NCBI GenBank assembly: GCA_902495545.1 | Contig: CABUXM010000017.1 | Coordinates: forward strand, 1 to 30,361 | DNA from: an uncultured Collinsella sp. | GTDB taxonomy: Bacteria; Actinomycetota; Coriobacteriia; Coriobacteriales; Coriobacteriaceae | Direction of reading: 5' to 3' | DNA: 30,361 nucleotides | Part shown: piece by piece, positions 22,999 through 30,361 of the stretch | Position numbering within the stretch: the stretch's first letter is position 1 | Layout of the letters: each line of letters opens with the position of its first letter | Made by a program: the position numbers and the translations under genes | The notes under the pieces: generated by a model | The model's database searches: none | Seen by the model: the letters and a program-made list of their open reading frames with translations, nothing else | What the model was told of the DNA's origin: nothing

Positions 22999-25026
22999 AT
23001 GGAACAAAAGGCCAAGGAGGCAGCTTCGCACGCTGCGATTCCTGTGAGCATCTCGGCGATGCTCGTCACGCTAGGCGTGGTGTACGGCGATATCGGCACC
23101 AGCCCCATGTATGTAACCAAGGCGCTCGTTGCCGGCAACGGCGGCATCGGAAGCGTCACGGAGGAGTTCGTGCTCGGCGCGCTCTCCCTTGTCGTGTGGA
23201 CGGTCACGTTGCTGACCACCATCAAGTATGTGCTCATCTCGCTGCGCGCCGATAACCATGGTGAGGGCGGCATCTTTGCCCTGTACAGCCTGGTCAAGCG
23301 CTGCGGCAAGTGGCTTATCATCCCCGCCATGCTGGGTGGCGCCGCGCTGCTTGCCGACGGCATCCTGACGCCTGCCGTTACCGTCACCACGGCCATCGAG
23401 GGCCTGCGCACCATCCCGGCGGTCCATGCCGTGCTGGGCGATGACCAGGGCCGCGTCGTCGCCATTACGCTCGCCATCATCATCGTGCTCTTCTTGGTGC
23501 AGCGCATCGGTACGGCCAAGATCGGTCACGCCTTTGGCCCCATCATGACGCTGTGGTTCCTGTTCTTGGGCGGTACGGGTCTGTTCTTTGTCCTCCAGCA
23601 CCCCGCCGTGCTGCTGTGCCTCAACCCGGTGCGCGGCATCGCCTTTTTGCTGAGCCCCAACAACCATGCGGGCATCATGATTCTGGGCAGCTGCTTCCTC
23701 GCCACCACCGGTGCCGAGGCGCTCTACTCCGACATGGGCCACGTCGGCCGCGGCAACATCTACGCTACCTGGCCGTTCGTTAAGTGCTGCCTGCTGCTTT
23801 CCTATATGGGCCAGGGCGCTTGGCTTATGAACAACGCTGCCAACCCCGAGCTCATGGGCATTGCCGACCTCAACCCGTTCTACCAGATGCTCGCCCCGGG
23901 CCTGCGTCCGTTTGCCGTCGGCCTTTCCACCGTTGCGGCCATCATTGCCTCGCAGGCGCTCATTACCGGCGCGTTTTCGCTGGTGTCCGAGGCCAGCCGT
24001 CTGGACCTCATGCCGCACATGCAGGTCTTCTACCCTGCCGAGACCAAGGGCCAGCTCTACATCCCCATGGTCAACAACGTCATGCTCGTGGGCTGCGTCA
24101 TCGTGGTGCTGCTGTTCCAGAACTCGGCGCATATGGAAGCCGCCTACGGCCTTGCCATTACGCTGACTATGATGTGCACTACGCTGTTGCTCTTCTTCTA
24201 CCTGCACGAGGAGCGCAAGCTCAAGGTTGCTCCGTGGATCTTCGCGGCCTTCTTCCTTTTGCTCGAGGGCTTCTTCTTCGTGAGCTCGCTCACCAAGTTC
24301 TTCCACGGCGGCTATTTCACCATCCTCATGGCCGCGCTCATCATGGGCATCATGGTGTGCTGGTACAACGGTACGGCTGTTGAGCAGCGCCAGTTTACGC
24401 TGCTGCCGCTGCGCAGCTACCTGCCGCAGCTCAAGCGCCTGCGCGATGACGATCGCTACGAGCGCCTGAGCGACAACATCGTGTACCTGACCAAGGACAC
24501 CCATACCGACTACATCGACCGTGATATCGTCTACTCGATTCTGGACAAGCATCCCAAGCGCGCCCGCGCCTGGTGGTTTGTGAATGTCGAGACCATGGAC
24601 GAACCGCACACCTTTGCCTATTCGGTCGAGACGTTCGGCACCGACTACGTGTTCCGCGTGCATCTGTACCTGGGCTACAAGATCAACCAGCGCGTCAATG
24701 CCTACCTGCGTCAGGTTGTTCAGGACCTGGCTGCCACCGGCGAGCTGCCGCCGCAGACGCATGACTACTCGGTCTACAAGGATCCGGGTAACATCGGCAC
24801 GTTCAAGTTCGTCCTGATCCGTAAGCTTCTGGCGCCCGAAAGCGATGTGGAGCCGAGCGAGCGCACGGCCATCACGCTCAAGTACATCATCCGCCGCGCC
24901 GCCGGCACGCCTGCACGCTGGTACGGCCTGGAGAACTCCAACGTGAGCTTTGAGTACGTGCCGCTGTTCACCAAGTTCAAGGCCGTGAACAAGATGCAAC
25001 GCCTGGCTCCCAACGAGCGCCCGTAG
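22999..25026 (+). CDS. kup: Kup-type low-affinity potassium transporter
   Basis: 675 residues. The N-terminus carries the family signature VTLGVVYGDIGTSPMYV (about 24-40), with the conserved Gly-Asp pair and helix-1 residues used in K+ binding. About 12 membrane helices fill residues 20-450 (for example SLRADNHGEGGIFALYSLV and GAEALYSDMGHVGRGNI, both family motifs), followed by a cytoplasmic C-terminal domain of about 220 residues. Kup takes up K+ together with protons; in Gram-positive bacteria some members are inhibited by c-di-AMP through the C-terminal domain. The ATG at 22999 has GGGAGGAA about eight bases upstream. It is followed in the same direction by a small membrane protein and a KdpD/KdpE-like pair. 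Confidence 0.96.
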   Translation: MEQKAKEAASHAAIPVSISAMLVTLGVVYGDIGTSPMYVTKALVAGNGGIGSVTEEFVLGALSLVVWTVTLLTTIKYVLISLRADNHGEGGIFALYSLVKRCGKWLIIPAMLGGAALLADGILTPAVTVTTAIEGLRTIPAVHAVLGDDQGRVVAITLAIIIVLFLVQRIGTAKIGHAFGPIMTLWFLFLGGTGLFFVLQHPAVLLCLNPVRGIAFLLSPNNHAGIMILGSCFLATTGAEALYSDMGHVGRGNIYATWPFVKCCLLLSYMGQGAWLMNNAANPELMGIADLNPFYQMLAPGLRPFAVGLSTVAAIIASQALITGAFSLVSEASRLDLMPHMQVFYPAETKGQLYIPMVNNVMLVGCVIVVLLFQNSAHMEAAYGLAITLTMMCTTLLLFFYLHEERKLKVAPWIFAAFFLLLEGFFFVSSLTKFFHGGYFTILMAALIMGIMVCWYNGTAVEQRQFTLLPLRSYLPQLKRLRDDDRYERLSDNIVYLTKDTHTDYIDRDIVYSILDKHPKRARAWWFVNVETMDEPHTFAYSVETFGTDYVFRVHLYLGYKINQRVNAYLRQVVQDLAATGELPPQTHDYSVYKDPGNIGTFKFVLIRKLLAPESDVEPSERTAITLKYIIRRAAGTPARWYGLENSNVSFEYVPLFTKFKAVNKMQRLAPNERP

Positions 25027-25087
25027 GCGCCGACAGGTTGCATGGAGTTGGTTTTCGATGGACAAGATTGAGACCGGGGAGGCAAAC

Positions 25088-25282
25088 ATGGATGCAAAGA
25101 TGCTTGATGGCCGCGAGGTGGTTGCCGAGCTGGTACGTGAGGCACGCGCTGACGCCGCCGAAGATCGGTTTTTGACGAACCGTGCCAACATGGATATGGC
25201 CGATCGCGTAATTTCGATCGTGGCACTGGTATTTGGAGCGGTGTGCGTGTGTGCCCTGCTCGCGCACGTGCTGTTTGTCTAG
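25088..25282 (+). CDS. Small tail-anchored membrane protein next to kup
   Basis: 64 residues from the ATG at 25088, which has GGGGAGG five bases upstream; an in-frame ATG at 25058 with a weaker site would add ten residues. The N-terminal 40 residues are charged (LDGREVVAELVREARADAAE is helical) and the last about 20 (VISIVALVFGAVCVCALLAH) form one hydrophobic helix ending six residues or fewer from the C-terminus. I recognise no family. Its position 61 bases after kup and before the KdpD-like kinase, and a terminator directly after it, suggest co-transcription with kup. It could be a small accessory or regulatory subunit, but this is only positional inference. Confidence 0.65.
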   Translation: MDAKMLDGREVVAELVREARADAAEDRFLTNRANMDMADRVISIVALVFGAVCVCALLAHVLFV

Positions 25283-25313
25283 CGACCGTCGGTTGCAAAG
25301 GCTATACACTTGG

Positions 25314-25371
25314 AACCACCACAAGGGAAACCACCACAAAGGTGCCTGTCCCTTTGTGGTGGTTTTTGTTT
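25314..25371 (+). terminator. Terminator hairpin of the CCACAAAGG repeat type
   Basis: A perfect 15-bp stem (AAACCACCACAAAGG at 25328-25342, complement at 25351-25365) has an eight-base loop TGCCTGTC and is followed by a T-rich tail. A partial extra copy of the left arm (ACCACCACAAGGG, from 25315) precedes it. The layout, with CAAAGG arms and a GTCCCTTTGTG right side, parallels the GTGACAAGGG hairpins at 7228 and 22843. Confidence 0.85.
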
Positions 25372-25393
25372 TTGAGAGAGGGGCGGGGCACTG

Positions 25394-27019
25394 ATGGACG
25401 TCCGTACGGACGGCGATATTGCCGATAGCTTTTGGTGGCGGCGCACAACGCTGACGCGCCGCGGCCCTCTGTATGACGCCTGCGTATCGGTGGGGCTGCT
25501 GGTCGCGGCGACGATTGTGGGCGCGCTGCTCGACCATCCGGGTCTCGCGCCGAGCATCATGATCGTCTATGTGTTCGCCGTTCAGCTGTGCGCATTCTTT
25601 ACTTGGAGTCGCCTGTATTGCTTGCTGAGCTCGGCTGCCGCCGTGGCGCTCTACAACTTCTTGTTTATCGACCCGCGCTACTCGCTGTCGCTTATCGACC
25701 GCGTCTATCCCGGCATGTTCTTCATCATGTTCGTGGTCTCGCTTGTGTCGAGCTCGATTGCGTTGGCCCTGCGCCGCGCCCTGGCACAGGCTGCCGCCAG
25801 CGACCGCCGCACGCATATGGTGCTCGAGACCAACCGCATGTTGCAGCGCTGCGCCGACGAACAGCAGATCGTTCACGCCATGGCAACGCAGTTGGCGCGT
25901 CTTTCGGGCTGTCCGGTCGTGTGGTACGGCGCCGACGCCGAGGGCGATGACCTGCTGCCGCGTGCGACATACACGGCCGTGGGCGATGCCGCGCCGGTGC
26001 ACGAGCTGGCGCCGCAGATGCCGCCGCGACTCTCGGCGTCCGCCTATGTGGGTACGCCGCTCGATGCCACCTATGTTGGCTCGGCGTTTTATGGTATCTA
26101 CCTGACGGTTCGCACAGGCGACGGCTTCGTGCGCTCGGGCGACCCCGCCTCGGTGGTGGGCGTGCTGGCTATTGCTGCCGAGCCCGACGTGCTGACGCAC
26201 GAGGAGCGGACACTTGCCGATGCCATCGTGAGCGAAGGCGAGCTGGCACTCGACCGCGCCCGTGCCATGGAGGCCCGCGAGGAGGCGGCGGTGCTCGCCA
26301 AAAACGAGCAGCTGCGCGCCAACCTGCTGCGTTCCATTTCGCACGACCTGCGCACGCCGCTCACCAGTATTTCGGGCAATGCCGATGTGCTGCTCGACCA
26401 GGGCTCGACCGGCACCGCCGTGCTCGACGCCCAGACGCGTCGCGGCCTGCTCCTGTCCATTCGCTCGGATGCGCAATGGCTCAACGCCACCGTCGAGAAC
26501 CTGCTTGCCATCACCAAGCTCGAGGGCGGCGGTATGCGCCTGTCGACTACGCTCGAGCTCATGGACGATATCGTCGAGGAGGCGCTGCGCCACGTAAGCC
26601 CGGCCGTGCGCGAGCACGACCTTAAGGTGGTAGCGTGCGATGAACCGGCGCTCGTTAACGTCGACGCGCGTCTGATGGTACAGCTCGTGGTGAACCTGGT
26701 GAACAATGCCATCACCTATACGCCCACAGGCTCGCATATCGTGATTTCGATTGGCGTCGACGATGGGCACGTGACGTGCTCGGTGGCCGATGACGGCCCG
26801 GGCATCGCACCCGAGGACCGCGAGCGGATCTTTGAGTCGTTCTACACCGCCAACCACGGTCTTGCCGACAGCCATCGCAGCGTGGGCCTGGGTCTTTCGC
26901 TCTGCCGCTCCATTGCGCTGGCACATGGCGGTAGCATAGAGGTTGCCGCGGCGGACCCGCACGGCTCGGTCTTTACGATTGAGCTTCCCGTCGCCGACGT
27001 TTCGTTTGATAAGGAGTAG
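25394..27019 (+). CDS. KdpD-like sensor histidine kinase lacking the N-terminal KdpD and Usp domains
   Basis: 541 residues. Residues about 25-130 hold the four closely packed helices of the KdpD membrane domain (LYNFLFIDPRYSL is a KdpD hallmark). A GAF-like region (about 145-290) follows, then the DHp helix with H-box SISHDLRTPLTSISGN (phospho-His317), then the ATPase domain with N-box NLVNNAITYTP (about 434-444), G1 DDGPG (466-470), F-box and G2 GLGL (498-501). Full KdpD has about 350 extra N-terminal residues that form the KdpD/Usp cytoplasmic sensor; these are absent and the protein starts right at the membrane domain. The ATG at 25394 has a G-rich site five bases upstream. The response regulator gene follows four bases after the stop. 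Confidence 0.9.
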   Translation: MDVRTDGDIADSFWWRRTTLTRRGPLYDACVSVGLLVAATIVGALLDHPGLAPSIMIVYVFAVQLCAFFTWSRLYCLLSSAAAVALYNFLFIDPRYSLSLIDRVYPGMFFIMFVVSLVSSSIALALRRALAQAAASDRRTHMVLETNRMLQRCADEQQIVHAMATQLARLSGCPVVWYGADAEGDDLLPRATYTAVGDAAPVHELAPQMPPRLSASAYVGTPLDATYVGSAFYGIYLTVRTGDGFVRSGDPASVVGVLAIAAEPDVLTHEERTLADAIVSEGELALDRARAMEAREEAAVLAKNEQLRANLLRSISHDLRTPLTSISGNADVLLDQGSTGTAVLDAQTRRGLLLSIRSDAQWLNATVENLLAITKLEGGGMRLSTTLELMDDIVEEALRHVSPAVREHDLKVVACDEPALVNVDARLMVQLVVNLVNNAITYTPTGSHIVISIGVDDGHVTCSVADDGPGIAPEDRERIFESFYTANHGLADSHRSVGLGLSLCRSIALAHGGSIEVAAADPHGSVFTIELPVADVSFDKE

Positions 27020-27023
27020 CGCT

Positions 27024-27737
27024 GTGCCGAACTCTGCCGTAAAACCGCTCATCTTGGTCGTTGAGGACGACCCCGCCGTTCGCAACTTAATCGTTGCCGC
27101 GCTCGAGGCGCACGGCTTGCGCCATATGGCCGTGGAGACCGCCCATGCCGCCATCGCCGCCGCCTCATCGCAGACGCCGAGCATCGTTCTTCTCGATTTG
27201 GGCCTGCCCGATATGGACGGCGTCAAGGTGGTGGAGTCGGTGCGCACATGGTCGGGCATGCCGATCATTGTGGTCTCGGCGCGCAGCGAGGATGCGGACA
27301 AGATCCGCGCGCTCGATGCCGGCGCCGACGACTACCTGACCAAGCCGTTTTCGGTCGAGGAGCTGCTCGCGCGCATTCGCACGACGCTCAGGCGTCTCTC
27401 GTATGCGCAAACGGGCGGCGTTGCCTCCGAGGGCTCGTTCGATACCGGCGAGTTGCATATCGATTTTGATGCCGGCATCGCCACGATGGATGGCGAGGAG
27501 CTGCATCTGACGCCAATCGAGTACAAGCTCTTGTGTCTGCTGGCGCATAACGCCGACAAGGTGCTGACGCACCAGTTTATCCTGCACGAGATTTGGGGCA
27601 CGGCAACTAAGAGCGACCTGGCGAGCCTGCGTGTCTTTATGGGCACGCTGCGCAAGAAGATTGAGTCCGACCCCGCGCATCCGCGCTATATCCAAACGCA
27701 CGTGGGTATCGGTTACCGATTGGTCATCCAGGGATAG
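27024..27737 (+). CDS. KdpE-like OmpR-family response regulator
   Basis: 237 residues from a GTG with AAGGAG seven bases upstream, four bases after the kinase stop. The receiver domain has the acidic pocket VVEDD (12-16), phospho-acceptor Asp58 (LLDLGLPDMDG), Ser85 (IIVVSAR) and Lys107 (LTKPFS). The C-terminal winged helix (about 140-235) has LTPIEYKLLCLLAHNADKV, HEIWG and YIQTHVGIGYRLV, all typical of KdpE. It should be phosphorylated by the KdpD-like kinase and bind DNA as a dimer. In the classical system the target is kdpFABC; none is in view, so kup or a distant kdp operon are the candidates. Confidence 0.93.
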   Translation: MPNSAVKPLILVVEDDPAVRNLIVAALEAHGLRHMAVETAHAAIAAASSQTPSIVLLDLGLPDMDGVKVVESVRTWSGMPIIVVSARSEDADKIRALDAGADDYLTKPFSVEELLARIRTTLRRLSYAQTGGVASEGSFDTGELHIDFDAGIATMDGEELHLTPIEYKLLCLLAHNADKVLTHQFILHEIWGTATKSDLASLRVFMGTLRKKIESDPAHPRYIQTHVGIGYRLVIQG

Positions 27738-27762
27738 GACGGCGTCCGCCATCCCAATATGA

Positions 27763-27827
27763 GTTGCGGTGAAATACGGTCTAAATTTGCCTAATTCCAG
27801 GCAAAGCAGTCCGTATTCCACCGCAAC
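27763..27827. repeat. 65-base interrupted palindrome between convergent genes
   Basis: GTTGCGGTG and AATACGG on the left pair with CCGTATT and CACCGCAAC on the right (one mismatch between blocks), and TTTGCCT pairs with AGGCAAA near the centre around loop AATTCC. It lies between the kdpE-like stop and the rlmKL stop. Neither side has a strong T-run, so it is either a weak bidirectional terminator or another repeat element. Confidence 0.7.
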
Positions 27828-27832
27828 GTTGT

Positions 27833-30361
27833 CTATTTGCCCTTGGGCTTGCTGGCGTAGAACTTCTTCTTTTTGGGCTTGCCGGCAGAGGAGGGTTTGC
27901 CGGCAAAGTTTGATTTGCCGTTGCCTGCCTGCGCGTGCGCGGGCGCTGCCGCGCGAGGCTTGCGGGCTTCGGGATTGCGCAGCTCCTCGACGCGCTCGGC
28001 AATCTCCTCGGCGCTAAAGCCGACCTCGGCCATGGCGTCCTCGATGGGCAGGCGGCGCACGATATAGCAGTGGTGCACCTTCTGGTTGCGCGCGAAGTCC
28101 TCGGGGATGGTCTGCGTCGTAATGTCCTGTAGCACCACGCCCGCGCGCGCGAGTTTGCGCGTCTCGGGACGGAAGCCGCGCAGGTTGCAGCTAAAGATGG
28201 CGTGGCCGCCCTGTGCGAGCAGGCGCGATACGCCGGCCAAAAGCTCAACATGGTCGCGCTGGACATCCCAGGTGCGGCGGCCCATCTTGGACGAGTTCGA
28301 GAACGTGGGCGGGTCGACAAAAATCAGGTCCCAGCGGTTGCGCGTCTGGCGCTGGTCGCGAATCCAGGCGAGCACGTCATCGCGCACAAAGTGATGCTGC
28401 GGCCCCACAAAGCCGTTCTGGCGCATGTTGCGCTCGGCCCAGTCTAGGTAGGTGTTCGAGAGGTCGACCGTCACGGTCTCCTCGACGCCGCCGTCTGCCG
28501 CATAGCAGGTGGCGGTGCCGGTATAGGCGAACAGGTTGAGGAAGCGGCGCGCCTGTTTGGCGTGCTCGCGCACCAGGTTGCGGGTGACGCGGTGGTCCAG
28601 GAAGATGCCCACATCCAGATAGTCGTCAAAGTTGACGGCAAAGGTGAGCCCGCCCTCTTCGATGAGCGGCAGGCGACGGCGCGCGATGTTGGCGCGCTCG
28701 CCCGATCCGCCCTTGCCGGCGCCCTGTTTGCCGTACTGCGAGCCGCCGCGCGAGCGCATGCGGGCCTTGGCGTGCACGTGCTCGGCCGGAACATCCAGGA
28801 TGCGCGGCGCGATGGCCAAGATGTCGAGCATGCGGGCCTGGGCCAGCGCGGGGTCGATGGTCTTGGGCGCGGCATATTCGGCGATGACGAGCCAGCGGCC
28901 CGGCGTCTGCGGGCAGCCCTCGTACAGATCGATGGCGGCGGAGTAATCGGGTAGGTCGGCATCGTAGACGCGGTAGCAGCTCACGCCCTCGCGCTTGGCC
29001 CACTTGCGACGCAGACGGGCGTTCTTGCGCAAGCGGTTGGCGAACTGCTCAGACTCGGGGATGAGCACGGGCAGCGGTTTGCCGTCGCCCAGGTCGAGCG
29101 TGGCGGCAGGCTCGGGCGTGGGAGTATCGGCGGCTTCGTCATGAGCGTCTGCGGTCTGTTCCTCGGCATCTGCGCTGATCGCTGCTTCAAATGCCGCGGC
29201 GGCGTGGTCGAGCGAGGGCCAAACCTCAATAGCCGCCTCCTCGTTGTTGGGCATGACGGCGATCGAGCGCTTGGGCTCGGCGTGGAGCGCGCGGGCCAGC
29301 AATCCGTCGCGGGTGAGCGCGGCGACCGGCGCCGAAGCGAGCTCGGGGGCGCGGCGCAGCTCGCCGATGAGCGTCATGGCATCGTGCATGAGTGAAAGCG
29401 GTGTCTCGGTCGTATCCGCGACGAGGGCGGCACCGGCGACAGTGCCCGCGTGGTCCAGCACGGTGGCGGACTTAGCGGCGCAAAAATCGACAAAGCGCTT
29501 GTAGCCGGCACACTTGACCATGCGCTCAGCGGTCTTGCGGGCGGTGGGGTCAATGTCCATGGCCACGATGCGCGCCTGGCGCTCGCGCGCTGCCGCCTCG
29601 CGCTCGCGCGCCTCGGCAAGCAGCTGCTCCCACAGAGCGGCGTCGTGTAGCTGCCAGCCCTCAAAGCCCCAGCGCTCGCGTGCGGCGCCCGGGGCGCGGT
29701 CGGTCAGAATGTTCACGGCTTCCAGCAACAGGCCGCCGCCGGCGCACGAGGCATCGATTAGCGTGGGAAGGGCTTCATTCTCGTAATCGTCGGCCGTCAA
29801 CTCGCGCTCGCACAGTGCGGTCCAGCCGACCTGCGCCAGCACCAGGGCGGCGTAGTCGGGGCGCAACGCGTGCGCACCCTCGCCGGCACGGGTCGCCGCG
29901 GGCGGCAGGCGCTTGAACAGCGGGTCGCCCGAAAGGTCCAGGCTGATGCTCGCGCGGCGCTGGCGCAGCGAAAGCAACAGGTGAACGTCGGGATCGGCAG
30001 CGTCGACATCGGCGCGACGGCCCGTGGTCTCGGCCAGACGGTCGCACAGCGCGTCCTTGGCGCGCAGGGCCGAGAAGCGCGTGTTGCGCAGCTGCTCGGT
30101 CACGCCGCGGGCGGTGATGGCAATGGTGGCGCCGGGGCGGACGATGTTCTCCCAGGCGATGTCGTAAACGCTATCGTACAGCTCATCGGCATCCTGCGCC
30201 TCAAAGCGCCCGAGCACCGCAAACACGCGGCTCGCTAGGCGCGACCACAGACAGGCGCGGTAGCCTTCTTCGAGCTCGCCCTCAAACGTGGCGCGGCCCT
30301 TCAGCCGGCGAACATGCGAAAGCCCGAGGCGTTTAAGCTCATCGGCGAGTGCGGACTCAAA
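27833..30361 (-). CDS. rlmL: Bifunctional 23S rRNA methyltransferase RlmKL, 5' end outside the window; RlmL half looks degenerate
   Basis: 842 residues are visible and the frame stays open to base 30361, so the true start lies beyond; the GTG at 30226 is internal. The visible N-terminus (ELKRLGLSHVRRLKGRATFE) belongs to the ferredoxin-like/THUMP region. The RlmL methyltransferase half follows; its SAM motif reads DASCAGGGLLLEA (about 203-215) instead of DPxCGSGT, and where NPPYGER is expected the protein has VADTTE (about 314-319). The RlmK half is normal: LNLFAYTGTATCYAADGG (about 608-625) and FVDPPTFSNSSKMG. RlmKL makes m2G2445 and m7G2069 in E. coli numbering; here only the RlmK (m7G2069) reaction looks supported. 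An acidic linker (about 395-425) separates the halves and a Lys-rich tail ends the protein. Confidence 0.9.
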   Translation of the reverse strand, partial: FESALADELKRLGLSHVRRLKGRATFEGELEEGYRACLWSRLASRVFAVLGRFEAQDADELYDSVYDIAWENIVRPGATIAITARGVTEQLRNTRFSALRAKDALCDRLAETTGRRADVDAADPDVHLLLSLRQRRASISLDLSGDPLFKRLPPAATRAGEGAHALRPDYAALVLAQVGWTALCERELTADDYENEALPTLIDASCAGGGLLLEAVNILTDRAPGAARERWGFEGWQLHDAALWEQLLAEAREREAAARERQARIVAMDIDPTARKTAERMVKCAGYKRFVDFCAAKSATVLDHAGTVAGAALVADTTETPLSLMHDAMTLIGELRRAPELASAPVAALTRDGLLARALHAEPKRSIAVMPNNEEAAIEVWPSLDHAAAAFEAAISADAEEQTADAHDEAADTPTPEPAATLDLGDGKPLPVLIPESEQFANRLRKNARLRRKWAKREGVSCYRVYDADLPDYSAAIDLYEGCPQTPGRWLVIAEYAAPKTIDPALAQARMLDILAIAPRILDVPAEHVHAKARMRSRGGSQYGKQGAGKGGSGERANIARRRLPLIEEGGLTFAVNFDDYLDVGIFLDHRVTRNLVREHAKQARRFLNLFAYTGTATCYAADGGVEETVTVDLSNTYLDWAERNMRQNGFVGPQHHFVRDDVLAWIRDQRQTRNRWDLIFVDPPTFSNSSKMGRRTWDVQRDHVELLAGVSRLLAQGGHAIFSCNLRGFRPETRKLARAGVVLQDITTQTIPEDFARNQKVHHCYIVRRLPIEDAMAEVGFSAEEIAERVEELRNPEARKPRAAAPAHAQAGNGKSNFAGKPSSAGKPKKKKFYASKPKGK

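Noticed and set aside
30224..30226. GTG as start codon of the rlmKL gene
   Set aside because: The frame continues to the window edge and encodes conserved N-terminal sequence (EEGYRACLWSRLASRV) upstream of this codon, so the start is outside the window.
1..30361. CRISPR arrays, prophage genes, transposases or integrases
   Set aside because: I saw no regularly spaced direct repeats and none of the proteins resembles a phage, transposase or integrase product.

Overview
The window reads as chromosomal DNA of a high-GC Gram-positive gut actinomycete of the class Coriobacteriia, most likely Collinsella or a close relative. This is inferred from the GC-rich codon use, the gene repertoire (asymmetric ABC exporter pairs, LTA-synthase-like sulfatase, Kup with KdpD/KdpE-like proteins, a PrpR/NtrC-like regulator with a decayed Walker A, a BilS-like flavodoxin) and the small SRP RNA. 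There is no phage, plasmid or insertion-sequence gene and no CRISPR array.

Layout. 1-1704: the 3' part of a Fis-type regulator, a small membrane protein and a stem-loop. 1711-2817: a nitroreductase (minus) and a small unknown protein. 2923-7228: a MarR regulator with a clear promoter, co-transcribed with a heterodimeric ABC exporter. 7340-10256: cysE (minus), a DedA membrane protein and ilvE. 10736-12175: lemA (minus), a TetR regulator and tRNA-Ser(UGA) (minus). 12227-14203: a TadA-glycerate kinase fusion gene and the SRP RNA gene. 14529-18263: a second heterodimeric ABC exporter. 18464-19021: a BilS-like flavodoxin. 19453-21753: an LTA-synthase-like gene (minus). 21968-22840: a second nitroreductase. 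22999-27737: kup, a tiny membrane protein, a KdpD-like kinase without the cytoplasmic sensor domain, and a KdpE-like regulator. 27833-30361: rlmKL (minus), cut by the window edge.

How the parts relate. Both ABC pairs have the same design: the first subunit carries Asp instead of the catalytic Glu and Gln instead of the H-loop His, and the second carries a non-canonical SQGQ signature, which predicts one dead and one live ATP site per heterodimer. Kup followed by a two-component system, with no kdpFABC in view, suggests that the kinase pair senses K+ or turgor and may control kup. The tRNA-Ser / tadA / SRP RNA neighbourhood resembles an old bacterial gene order, but dnaX-recR do not follow here.

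The least ordinary items are the tadA-glxK gene fusion, an RlmKL whose RlmL half appears to have lost its NPPY catalytic motif, three long intergenic palindromes (outer arms of 16, 33 and 31 bp), a family of GTGACAAGGG / CCACAAAGG hairpins at gene ends, and a repeated motif lying over the MarR promoter. I found no large multi-gene system that is clearly new.
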